Assembly: GCF_937912035.1 (NCBI RefSeq)
Contig: NZ_CALDPF010000015.1
Coordinates: 1-64,000, forward strand
Origin: an uncultured Bacteroides sp.
Lineage (GTDB): Bacteria > Bacteroidota > Bacteroidia > Bacteroidales > Bacteroidaceae
Length of the DNA: 64,000 nt
Direction of reading: 5' to 3'
The notes under the pieces are model-generated. The model was not told where the DNA came from and did no database searches. It saw only the letters and a program-made list of their open reading frames with translations. Each line of letters opens with the position of its first letter. Position 1 is the stretch's first letter. A program made the position numbers and the translations under genes. Positions 51,516-59,884 of this stretch are shown here, piece by piece.

Positions 51516-52856
51516 ATGAAAAAAGAATATATAGTTTACAAACTTTCCGAATGTGCTAAACAGGCGTGCAGAATAGACAACAGTTTATTTACGAGTTTTA
51601 ATGTTAAGCGCGGACTTCGTAATGAAGACGGAACAGGTGTGCTTGTAGGACTAACCAAGATAGGAAACGTAGTGGGATATGAGAAAACGGAAGAAGGCCT
51701 GAAACCTATTCCGGGTAAACTCTTTTATAGGGGATATGATTTGGATGATATTGTTCATGCTCTTTTGAAAGAGAAACGTTTCGGCTTCGAAGAGGTTGCA
51801 TATTTGCTTTTGTCGGGCGAGCTTCCTGATAAGGAGCAACTGGCTTCTTTCAAGGAACTTATAAACGACAATATGCCTCTTGACAAGAAGACTACAATGA
51901 ATATCATCGACCTTGAAGGTCATAACATAATGAATATCCTGGCCCGTAGTGTTCTGGAAATGTACACATTCGACCCTAATCCGGATGACATCTCTCGCGA
52001 CAATCTTATGCGTCAGTCTATCGAACTTATCTCAAAGTTCCCAACAGTCATAGCATACGCATATAGCATCTACCGTCACAGTACACACGGACGCTCATTG
52101 CATATCCGCTATCCGGATGAGAAACTCTCGTTGGCAGAGAATTTTCTTTACATGATTAAGAAAGATTACACTCCTCTTGAGGCACGTATGCTTGACCTTC
52201 TGCTTGTCCTTCAGGCTGAGCACGGTGGTGGTAACAACTCTACATTCACTGTCAGGGTTACAAGTTCTACACGCACAGATACATATTCAAGTATCGCAGC
52301 GGGAATCGGTTCGCTAAAAGGTTCATTGCATGGTGGAGCAAATATACAGGTTGTAAATATGTTTCATCACTTGAAGGAAGTCATTTCAGACTGGACAAAT
52401 GTAGATGAGATAGATACTTACCTCACTCGCATGCTGAATAAAGAGGCTTACGATAAGAGTGGTCTTATCTATGGTATAGGCCATGCAGTATATACCATTT
52501 CCGATCCGCGTGCAGTTCTTCTGAAAGAGTTGGCAAGTGAACTTGTTGCTGAAAAAGGCTGTGAAAAAGAATTTGCCTTTTTGGAGTTGATAGAAAAACG
52601 TGCAATCGCTTGTTTCAAGAAAGTTAAGGGAGACAAGAAGAAGGTATGCTCTAATGTTGACTTCTATTCAGGATTCATATATGAGATGATGGGATTGCCT
52701 CATGAGATATATACTCCTCTGTTTGCTATGGCCAGAATTGTCGGCTGGACGGCTCATCGTATCGAGGAATTGCATTTCGACGGTCGCCGTATCATACGTC
52801 CTGCATACAAGAATGTACTTAATGAAGTACCTTATAAACCTATATCAGAAAGATAA
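51516..52856 (+). CDS. gltA: Citrate synthase
   Basis: A 446-aa citrate synthase condensing oxaloacetate and acetyl-CoA. Blocks: GKLFYRGYDLDDIVHALL, HAEHGGGNNSTFTVRV-type region (LQAEHGGGNNSTFTVRVTSS), LHGGANIQV, GIGHAVYTISDPRA and the C-terminal FAMARIVGWTAHRIEEL. It ends the acnA-icd-gltA operon, which supplies 2-oxoglutarate for glutamate; the remaining oxidative cycle is not encoded here. Its N-terminus is longer than in short type-I enzymes. Confidence 0.95.
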   Translation: MKKEYIVYKLSECAKQACRIDNSLFTSFNVKRGLRNEDGTGVLVGLTKIGNVVGYEKTEEGLKPIPGKLFYRGYDLDDIVHALLKEKRFGFEEVAYLLLSGELPDKEQLASFKELINDNMPLDKKTTMNIIDLEGHNIMNILARSVLEMYTFDPNPDDISRDNLMRQSIELISKFPTVIAYAYSIYRHSTHGRSLHIRYPDEKLSLAENFLYMIKKDYTPLEARMLDLLLVLQAEHGGGNNSTFTVRVTSSTRTDTYSSIAAGIGSLKGSLHGGANIQVVNMFHHLKEVISDWTNVDEIDTYLTRMLNKEAYDKSGLIYGIGHAVYTISDPRAVLLKELASELVAEKGCEKEFAFLELIEKRAIACFKKVKGDKKKVCSNVDFYSGFIYEMMGLPHEIYTPLFAMARIVGWTAHRIEELHFDGRRIIRPAYKNVLNEVPYKPISER

Positions 52857-52870
52857 GAGTTGATAATATA

Positions 52871-52910
52871 AAACAGCCGGCTGGTTCGTGGTGTGAACAG
52901 TCGGCTGTTT
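52871..52910. terminator. Bidirectional terminator between gltA and the response regulator
   Basis: AAACAGCCG pairs with CGGCTGTTT, extended inward by GTTC/GAAC; it separates convergent genes. Confidence 0.82.
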
Positions 52911-52915
52911 GGTTA

Positions 52916-53623
52916 TTATTGAACTTTAAGGCATATCCCTACACCCTTCAGTACATTCAGTGATATATCAGTGTCTTTAGATAGATATTTTCTGAGTTTC
53001 GTAATGAAAACATCAAGGCTTCTGGATGAGTAGAAATCAGAATTACCCCAGATTCCATTAAGGATGTTTTCCCTGCTTACAATTTTTCCTTTTTCGCGAC
53101 AAAGCATTTCAAGTATTTTACTCTCTTTGGCTGTCAGGTTGTGTTGTTCATTTTCGAATATTAACAGGTTTTGAGTCGGGTCGAAACTGTATTTGCCAAT
53201 TGTAAATATAGTATCTTCATCATTATCGGTAGGACTTTCTACCTGAGTATTATGCCTCATTCTTAATACTGCCTGAATGTGTGCGTCAAGTTCCTCTGGA
53301 AGGAAAGGTTTCTTTATATAGAAATCGGCTCCAGCCTGATATCCGTTTATCACATCGCGGGCCGTAGTAAGACCTGTAATAAAGATTATTGCCAACGACG
53401 GATGATTCTTTCTGATATGCTGTACCATAGTCACTCCGTCCATTATAGGCATTTCCACGTCCGAAACTATTACATCGAAGTTTTCCTTTGTAAGTATATC
53501 CAATCCGTCCTTACCGTTGGCGACGGATACTACATCATAACCTCCAATCATCTGTTCCAAGCTGCTTTTTAGTATGAAACTCAGATTTTTGTCATCTTCC
53601 ACCAATAATACTTTTGTCATCAT
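52916..53623 (-). CDS. OmpR-family response regulator
   Basis: A 235-aa regulator: receiver domain (~1-120) with acidic pocket VEDDKN, phosphoacceptor Asp in VIVSDVEMP, Thr in FITGLT and Lys in IKKPF; winged-helix effector domain (~140-235) with LTAKESKILEMLC and SRSLDVFITKLRKYL. It is encoded 3 bp after its kinase. OmpR-type dimers bind direct repeats 11 bp apart, and such repeats occur upstream of the kinase (54991-55063). Confidence 0.92.
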   Translation of the reverse strand: MMTKVLLVEDDKNLSFILKSSLEQMIGGYDVVSVANGKDGLDILTKENFDVIVSDVEMPIMDGVTMVQHIRKNHPSLAIIFITGLTTARDVINGYQAGADFYIKKPFLPEELDAHIQAVLRMRHNTQVESPTDNDEDTIFTIGKYSFDPTQNLLIFENEQHNLTAKESKILEMLCREKGKIVSRENILNGIWGNSDFYSSRSLDVFITKLRKYLSKDTDISLNVLKGVGICLKVQ

Positions 53624-53626
53624 TCA

Positions 53627-54964
53627 TCAGTTTTTTATAGGTAAAGTCAATATGAATTCACTGTATTCTCCTTCTATGCTGTTTAGCGAGACGCTACCGT
53701 TCATTGCTGTTATGACTTTATAGACGTAGTTCAGGCCAAGTCCGAAACCTGATACTTTATTGTCTTTTCTAAATTCCAGTCCGCCACGTTGGAACTTTTC
53801 AAATATTCGTTTCTGTTCTTTCAGTGGAATACCCCATCCGTTATCACGGACTTTTATCAGGATTGAATTTCCATGTTCTTCGGCTGTCAGTTTAACAGTT
53901 ACTTTTTCGTCAGAGTATTTCAGTGAATTGTCTATCAGATTGCTTATTGCTTCTTTCAGATATTCCTTGTCTGCCATCAGGCTTGATGTGATATTGACAT
54001 CTTTTATGAAAGAAACATTCTTGTCCGATTTCAGACTGAATTTCTGTATCAGTTCATCAAACATCGAGTTCACATCTATTTCTTCGTCAGCAAGTTTGAG
54101 CCTTGACTGTTCTATCTTGGCTATTGTAAGTATTTTTTCTGCAAGATTCAGAAGATGCATACTCTCTTCTTTCAGTATGGAGAAATATTGCTTTTTCAGT
54201 GCCGGATTACTGTCCATCATACCGCTTTCAAGTACATGTCCGGCCATAGTGATAGTGTTTATCGGCGTTTTCATGTCGTGAATCATGGCATATGTGAAGT
54301 CCTGTCGCAGCATGGCTATCTTGTTCTGTTTTATGATGATTTTTATCTGATAGATTATGCATCCGGCTACAAAGCAGATAAGTAGCGCTGTAGCAATGAG
54401 CAGTACGCTCATTTCGCGGATTGCTATCCAGTAAGGGTTTACGATAACAGCCTGTACACATTCTGTCTTGTCCTTGTTAAGTGCTACTACTGAAGTCTTT
54501 ATAGTCCTCACAGCATTTATTCCGGAAATCTTCTTTTCACCGTCAATAGGAGCTCCTGTAGAATCTACCTTCATGCAGTATAACTCGGCATTATATCCTT
54601 CTTCTTTCATGTCAGCTTTGAAGATAGAGTCCAATAGTTGGATGGATACGTGCGACTGGTATAATGAATCGGCATAATTGTTCAGAAAGGATATAAGGTG
54701 TTCTTTCAGAGTCTTGTCGCTGATGGTTTCGTCATAGTCCATGTTGGTTGACAGGTTTAAGGTCTTATCTTCACCGTATGATTCTGTTATGATACTGAGC
54801 CTTTCCAACACTTCGTTCAATACGGATTTGGGAAATATACGGTTCCCGGATTGGGTTAATTGCAGCTCTATCAGCTGATATGTTTTTACCAGCCATACAC
54901 TCTGGATAATCACAATTACAAGCAATCCAAGAAATGTTATTATTTTGATATACTTTCCGTTCAT
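53627..54964 (-). CDS. Sensor histidine kinase
   Basis: A 445-aa kinase with two membrane segments (about 5-25 and 185-210) enclosing a periplasmic sensor domain of about 160 residues. The H-box is YAMIHDMKTPINTI, followed by N-box SNLIDNSLKYSDE and G-box VRDNGWGIPLKEQ and GFGLGLNYV. No HAMP domain is evident. The start MNGKYIK at 54964 is chosen over an upstream frame start because the -7 box lies at 54984-54991. Its target is likely the divergent barrel gene. Confidence 0.9.
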   Translation of the reverse strand: MNGKYIKIITFLGLLVIVIIQSVWLVKTYQLIELQLTQSGNRIFPKSVLNEVLERLSIITESYGEDKTLNLSTNMDYDETISDKTLKEHLISFLNNYADSLYQSHVSIQLLDSIFKADMKEEGYNAELYCMKVDSTGAPIDGEKKISGINAVRTIKTSVVALNKDKTECVQAVIVNPYWIAIREMSVLLIATALLICFVAGCIIYQIKIIIKQNKIAMLRQDFTYAMIHDMKTPINTITMAGHVLESGMMDSNPALKKQYFSILKEESMHLLNLAEKILTIAKIEQSRLKLADEEIDVNSMFDELIQKFSLKSDKNVSFIKDVNITSSLMADKEYLKEAISNLIDNSLKYSDEKVTVKLTAEEHGNSILIKVRDNGWGIPLKEQKRIFEKFQRGGLEFRKDNKVSGFGLGLNYVYKVITAMNGSVSLNSIEGEYSEFILTLPIKN

Positions 54965-54983
54965 ATATTGATATTTTGTCGCA

Positions 54984-54991
54984 CAAAGATA
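54984..54991 (-). promoter_or_regulatory. -7 box (TATCTTTG on minus strand) of the two-component operon
   Basis: The plus strand reads CAAAGATA, 20 bp before the kinase start. It touches the first phased repeat, as expected for autoregulation. Confidence 0.6.
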
Positions 54992-55063
54992 TAACAATAA
55001 ATTAACAATACTGAATATGATAACAATAATATAACAAAAGCATAACAGCCGTATAACGTATTA
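54991..55063. promoter_or_regulatory. 11-bp-phased ATAACA repeats, likely response-regulator sites
   Basis: ATAACA or close variants start at 54991 and 55002 (TTAACA), then at 55020, 55031, 55042 and 55053 (ATAACG): two blocks, each with exactly 11-bp phasing. They lie between the divergent kinase and barrel genes. OmpR/PhoB-type regulators bind such arrays. Confidence 0.65.
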
Positions 55064-55114
55064 TGACGAGCGTTTGGTCTTACTTTGCATCACGAAAACA
55101 AATAAATATGCTTT

Positions 55115-57400
55115 ATGAAAACTTTAGTGATTATTATCTCTTGCATGATTATATGCATAAACAATGTCATGTCGCAGAATGTGAATGGAAAAGTGGTCAA
55201 TAGAAATCAGCAACCGGTTGAGGCTGTAACTGTAGTGATGCAGTCTGAAGACTCGGTGTTTGTGGATGCAGTGATAACTGATGCACAAGGACGGTTTGTG
55301 TTCGACACTGGTTTTAAATCGTTTCGTCTGATATTCCAGCATATTCTTTACGAAACAATTTCCAGAGAATTCAACGAACCGAACGTCGGTGTAGTAACAA
55401 TGGAGGAACAGAATTATAGTCTTGATGAAGTAGTGATTAAAGGAGAACGTCCTTTGGTGAAGGCTGAAAACGGATTACTGTCATACGATGTTTCTGTAAT
55501 AGCAGAAAAATCATCGGTAAGCAATGCCTATGAGGCCGTAACACGTCTACCCGGAGTGATGGAACAGGATGGCGGATTGCAGCTTATAGGAGCAGGTGCA
55601 CCAACCATAATATTGAATGGACGTCCATCGTCCATGACTGCCGAACAGTTGGTAAATCTTCTGAAGAATACTCCTGTTTCGAATGTAGAGAAAGCGGAAG
55701 TGATGTACAGTGCTCCTGCAAAATATCGTGTTAGGGGAGCTGTTATAAATATCGTATTGAAAAAAAATAAGTCTGAAGAGTCTTTGTTGCGTGGTGAAGT
55801 AGGAGGTAACTTTACTCAAGGTATATATTCACGAGGTGGAGGTAATATGAGTCTGTCCTTTTCAGGTGAGAAACTGTCGGCAGATGTACTTTATTCCGCA
55901 GATTATTCAAAAATCAGATCTTCAAACGATTTTATCTCACATCATACATTAGGCGATAGAGTGTATGATATATCACAGTATAATACCGGTAATCGACAGA
56001 AGCTTACTCATAATATGCGCGCTTCCATTGATTATAGAATAACTGATGATGATAATCTGAGTGTGGCATATACATCGGCTATAAGTCCAAATAGTAAATC
56101 TACAGAAAATTCTAATGGGAGTCTCTCCGAATCTTCAAATATAAGGACGGGAGATGAACAGATGCATAACTTCAGCGCTGATTATACTTCAGGGTGGGGT
56201 ACGAATGTAGGTATGGATTATACTTACTATGCTTATCCTAGTGTGCAGAACTTTATTGATAAATCATCCCGGAAAGAGCAGAAATTTATTCTCAACAGCA
56301 GTCAGTATGTAAACCGTTGGAATGTATATGCAGGTCAGACTCATGCGTTACCAAAGGAATGGAGTGTAAATTATGGTATCAACTTCTCATTTGCCAATGA
56401 AAAAAGCTTACAGAAATATACTCCTGCAGACGGAACAGATATGTCGGATATGAATTCATCATCAAATCTTGAGGAAAAGACTTATAATTTTTACGGAGGT
56501 TTTGAAAAGTCATTTAATGAAAAACTTTCCTTATCTATGTCGCTTGCAGGAGAATACTATAGACTTGCCGATTATACAGACTGGTCTGTATATCCCACAA
56601 TGCAGTTAAGTTATGTTCCTTCTGCTGAACACATCTTTCAATTGTCTTTCTCTTCCGACAAGACATATCCTGATTACTGGGATATACAGAATTCTGTAAG
56701 CTACCTGAACGGATATTCAAAAGTGTTGGGAAATCCGCAATTGCGTCCTTCTACTGATTATATTGCAGACCTAACTTATGTGCTTAAAAGCAAATATATG
56801 TTTAGTGTATATTATACCCATATAAAGGGCCTTTTCGGACAGTTGGCATATCAGAGTCCTGACGAACTGGTTATGATATATCAGTCTGTAAACTATGACT
56901 ATCAGAGGAACTACGGAATATCTGTAATAATACCATTTACAATAGGAAGTTTTTGGAATTCGCGTATCACACTTGATGGTTCCTACTTCAGGCATGTGTG
57001 TCGTGATTATCATGGTATAGGCTTCGACAACTCTGTATGGCGAGGAGTGGCTATGATGAACAATACATTTACTTTGTCTTCCAAACCAGCCATGAGTCTG
57101 GAACTGAATGCTATGTATGTCAGTCCGTCAATTCAAGGCAATTACGACCTGTCGTCAATATGGAAAGTGGATGCCGGCTTGAAATGGAAATTTACAAACA
57201 GGAATGCCGAGTTTCGTCTGACAGGTAATGACCTGTTTAATACAGCTACGCCGAATGCAACCGTAAATGACAGAGGACAACGCTTTGAAATAATACAGCA
57301 TGCAGACAGCCGTTACGTTTCGCTCTCGTTTACGTACAGGTTTGGCGGATTTAAATCTAAGGAACGCAAGAAGGTTGACACTTCAAGGTTTGGATATTAA
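55115..57400 (+). CDS. Outer-membrane beta-barrel protein with carboxypeptidase-D-like domain
   Basis: A 761-aa outer-membrane protein of the TonB-receptor-like barrel family (OMP_b-brl_3 type). Signal peptide (VIIISCMIICINNVMS), then QNVNGKVVNRNQQPVEAVTV (carboxypeptidase-D-regulatory-like, ~20-105), then the plug-like region EAVTRLPGVMEQDGGLQL...ILNGRPSSM (~135-190) and a large barrel. A probable short -7 element (TACTTTG, 55081-55087) lacks a normal -33, consistent with activation through the phased repeats upstream. Cargo unknown. Confidence 0.85.
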   Translation: MKTLVIIISCMIICINNVMSQNVNGKVVNRNQQPVEAVTVVMQSEDSVFVDAVITDAQGRFVFDTGFKSFRLIFQHILYETISREFNEPNVGVVTMEEQNYSLDEVVIKGERPLVKAENGLLSYDVSVIAEKSSVSNAYEAVTRLPGVMEQDGGLQLIGAGAPTIILNGRPSSMTAEQLVNLLKNTPVSNVEKAEVMYSAPAKYRVRGAVINIVLKKNKSEESLLRGEVGGNFTQGIYSRGGGNMSLSFSGEKLSADVLYSADYSKIRSSNDFISHHTLGDRVYDISQYNTGNRQKLTHNMRASIDYRITDDDNLSVAYTSAISPNSKSTENSNGSLSESSNIRTGDEQMHNFSADYTSGWGTNVGMDYTYYAYPSVQNFIDKSSRKEQKFILNSSQYVNRWNVYAGQTHALPKEWSVNYGINFSFANEKSLQKYTPADGTDMSDMNSSSNLEEKTYNFYGGFEKSFNEKLSLSMSLAGEYYRLADYTDWSVYPTMQLSYVPSAEHIFQLSFSSDKTYPDYWDIQNSVSYLNGYSKVLGNPQLRPSTDYIADLTYVLKSKYMFSVYYTHIKGLFGQLAYQSPDELVMIYQSVNYDYQRNYGISVIIPFTIGSFWNSRITLDGSYFRHVCRDYHGIGFDNSVWRGVAMMNNTFTLSSKPAMSLELNAMYVSPSIQGNYDLSSIWKVDAGLKWKFTNRNAEFRLTGNDLFNTATPNATVNDRGQRFEIIQHADSRYVSLSFTYRFGGFKSKERKKVDTSRFGY

Positions 57401-57401
57401 T

Positions 57402-57438
57402 AAAAAAGGACTGGCTTCCCTAAAAGAAAGTCAGTCCT
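57402..57438 (-). terminator. Terminator of the flavodoxin-end operon
   Basis: AGGACTGGCTT (57407-57417) pairs with AAGTCAGTCCT (57428-57438); on the minus strand the stem runs into TTTTTT. It lies between convergent genes. Confidence 0.75.
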
Positions 57439-57458
57439 AAATCTATATAATGGATATA

Positions 57459-58016
57459 TCATTTTGTGATAATCTGTTTAGCCCATTCTTCAGCCTGTTT
57501 GCTTCCTCTGTTGAACAAGCGGCCTTCTTTCCAATCCACTTCTGGATACAGCTTCTTCAGTTGTTTCACACTGTTGTTGATGGAGCTTCCGCCTGACGTA
57601 GCAAAAGGAATAACTGTCTTGTCGGAAAGATTATACTTCTCAATGAATGTATTTACCGGACGCGGACATAAATCCCACCAGATAGGGTAGCCTATAAATA
57701 CAGTGTCGTAGTCATTCATATCAATAGCTTCACCACCAAGTTCAGGACGTGAATTTTCGTCATTCATTTCTATTGAACTTCTGCTGTTCTTATTCCTCCA
57801 GTCTAGGTCGGCAGAAGAATATGCTTTCTTTGGAGTAATTCTGTACAGTGTTCCACCGGTAGCTTTTGAAATTGATTTGGCAACGCTTTCGGTGTTTCCC
57901 GTACATGAAAAATAAGCCACGAGGATTTTAATTTCCGCATTATCCTTCTTTTGCTGTGCGTTTGACTGGTTGTTCAAGCAAAAAAGACTCATAATTATCA
58001 GTATTAAAGTTCTCAT
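57459..58016 (-). CDS. Exported flavodoxin
   Basis: A 185-aa flavodoxin with an apparent N-terminal signal peptide (ILIIMSLFCLNNQSNA). The FMN phosphate loop YFSCTGNTESVAK and FIGYPIWWDLCPRPV are present. Flavodoxins are normally cytoplasmic, so export is unusual though known in Bacteroidota. It starts 1 bp after the stop of the next gene upstream and is co-transcribed with it. Confidence 0.87.
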   Translation of the reverse strand: MRTLILIIMSLFCLNNQSNAQQKKDNAEIKILVAYFSCTGNTESVAKSISKATGGTLYRITPKKAYSSADLDWRNKNSRSSIEMNDENSRPELGGEAIDMNDYDTVFIGYPIWWDLCPRPVNTFIEKYNLSDKTVIPFATSGGSSINNSVKQLKKLYPEVDWKEGRLFNRGSKQAEEWAKQIITK

Positions 58017-58017
58017 G

Positions 58018-58848
58018 TCATTTCAGTTTTGAATAATCTTCGTCATTAACAGGTTCCAGCCATTCGTTACTGCATCCTTCACCCGGAATTTCCATAGCAA
58101 GATGTGAGAACCAGCTGTCAGGAGCGGCTCCATGCCAGTGCTTTACTCCGGTCGGGATATATATAACGTCGCCCGGATTCATTTCTATAGGCTCTTTACC
58201 CCATTCCTGATAGTAACCACGTCCGCCTACGCAGATAAGAGTCTGTCCTCCACCTTTATTGGCTTTATGGATGTGCCAGTTATTACGGCAGCCGGGTTCG
58301 AATGTTACATTGGCAACGGGAACTCCTTCTGCAACTATAGGAGCCAGATAGCTTTGACCTACAAAATATTTTGCGTATGCGTCGTTAGGTTTGCCTATAG
58401 GGAAGATAATTGTCTGTGCGTATGCGTCGAGTGATGTGCTTGCTGTACCGTCCACATTCTCAGCCCATACTTCTTTTGCCATACGGAATGCAGCCCATGC
58501 TTTAGGCCAGCCTGCATAGAATGCTGCATGAGTAAGTATTTCCGCTATTTCTGTTTTTGTCACTCCGTTCTTTTTTGCGAATTCAAGATGATGTCTGAAT
58601 GATGAGTCAGTCAGACCTTGTGACATAAGTGCAACAACGGTGACGATTGAGCGGTCGCGCATGGAAAGCAAGTCATTGCGGCTCCATACTTCACCAAAAA
58701 GGATATTGTCGTTCAAATGTGCGAATTCCGGAGCAAATTCTCCTAATACATCATGTCCTGCAGTTTGCTGGACTTTTACCTGTGATTTAGCCATATTCGG
58801 AAAAATTAAAATTGATAATGTAATCAGCAATAGTAAATTAGTTTTCAT
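58018..58848 (-). CDS. Exported carboxymuconolactone-decarboxylase-like / cupin protein
   Basis: A 276-aa fusion starting MKTNLLLLITLSILIFP, a signal peptide ending near MAKS. Residues ~30-135 are a CMD/AhpD-like helical domain (GEVWSRNDLLSMRDRSIVTVVALMS; HLEFAKKNGVTKTEIAEILTHAAFYAGWP) without the AhpD CxxC. Residues ~165-260 are a cupin barrel with metal ligands in WHIHKANKGGGQ and PTGVKHWHGA. The catalytic activity is unknown. It is placed after DUF362 and before flavodoxin. Confidence 0.88.
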   Translation of the reverse strand: MKTNLLLLITLSILIFPNMAKSQVKVQQTAGHDVLGEFAPEFAHLNDNILFGEVWSRNDLLSMRDRSIVTVVALMSQGLTDSSFRHHLEFAKKNGVTKTEIAEILTHAAFYAGWPKAWAAFRMAKEVWAENVDGTASTSLDAYAQTIIFPIGKPNDAYAKYFVGQSYLAPIVAEGVPVANVTFEPGCRNNWHIHKANKGGGQTLICVGGRGYYQEWGKEPIEMNPGDVIYIPTGVKHWHGAAPDSWFSHLAMEIPGEGCSNEWLEPVNDEDYSKLK

Positions 58849-58892
58849 TTGATACGGGTTTTTGTAATGAATAAAATTATATGTATGATTTA

Positions 58893-59861
58893 TCAATCAA
58901 GTTCAATTAATTCATATTTCTGACTCCCCATTCCAAGTGCTTCAGCATGATCCAGAGTATGCATGCCATGACGTGAATCAATACGTTCAATCAAGTGTAT
59001 TTTACCATGGTCTTTTGAGGAACGTACCAGATCTGTACATGCACGGTCTAATGCAACCGGGTCTAGAGATGCAAGAATACCTATATCACCCATTTTAGGA
59101 TCTTCCGGTGAAGAATCGCAGTCGCAGTCAACAGAAAGATTGTTGGCTACACTTATGTAGAGTATATTCTCTCCGCAATGGTCTGCCACTGCTTTTGCAG
59201 CTTCGGCCATGGACTCCAGAAAATCATCCTGTTTCGGATTTCCCCAACTTGTGGTACTTTCTCCGGCAGAATGTATTAATCTTTTACCATTGGATGATGC
59301 TATCCCTATTGACATGTTCTTGATTGCACCACCGAATCCTCCCATGGCATGTCCTTTAAAGTGAGAGAGGATTATTGTGAAATCATAATTGAGAAAGTTC
59401 TTGCCGACAATATCTTTTGTGAGATGTTTTCCACCTTTTACAGGAAGTTCTGTTTCTCCTTCGGCATCCATGATGTCAACATTGGCAATTGCTGTGAAAC
59501 CATGGTCGGCTGCGGCTCTCAGGTGACTTTCTGTGTTGGAACGTCCGCCTCCATACGCAGTATTACATTCTACGATTGTTCCGTTAATTTTCTGCACCAG
59601 TCCTTTTATAAGTTCAGGCTGCAGAAAATTATGACCGCCTGGTTCTCCAGTGGAAAGTTTTACAGCTACTTTCCCTTTGGCTTCACGTCCTAATGTTTCA
59701 TAGATTTTAATCAGATTCTCCGATGAGATATTCTTGTACCAATAAACTTTAGGGACATCAGCCGTTTCGGTATTGGCTGATTCATTCACTTTTTGCAAAT
59801 GTCCGCAACTTGGTGCTACGAAAGCAATAGCCAAAATAATTGTTAGAAAAATCTTTTTCAT
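58893..59861 (-). CDS. DUF362-domain lipoprotein
   Basis: A 322-aa exported protein with lipobox VAPSC (Cys19). The DUF362 domain carries NTAYGGGRSNTESH, ILSHFKGHAMGGFGGAIKNMSIG and DPVALDRACTDL. No C-terminal ferredoxin cysteine motif is present, unlike some family members; VDCDCDSSPED is the only cysteine cluster. Function unknown; it sits with a flavodoxin, which suggests redox or metal chemistry in the envelope. Confidence 0.88.
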   Translation of the reverse strand: MKKIFLTIILAIAFVAPSCGHLQKVNESANTETADVPKVYWYKNISSENLIKIYETLGREAKGKVAVKLSTGEPGGHNFLQPELIKGLVQKINGTIVECNTAYGGGRSNTESHLRAAADHGFTAIANVDIMDAEGETELPVKGGKHLTKDIVGKNFLNYDFTIILSHFKGHAMGGFGGAIKNMSIGIASSNGKRLIHSAGESTTSWGNPKQDDFLESMAEAAKAVADHCGENILYISVANNLSVDCDCDSSPEDPKMGDIGILASLDPVALDRACTDLVRSSKDHGKIHLIERIDSRHGMHTLDHAEALGMGSQKYELIELD

Positions 59862-59884
59862 ATCTTTAAGTATTTGTATATTGT

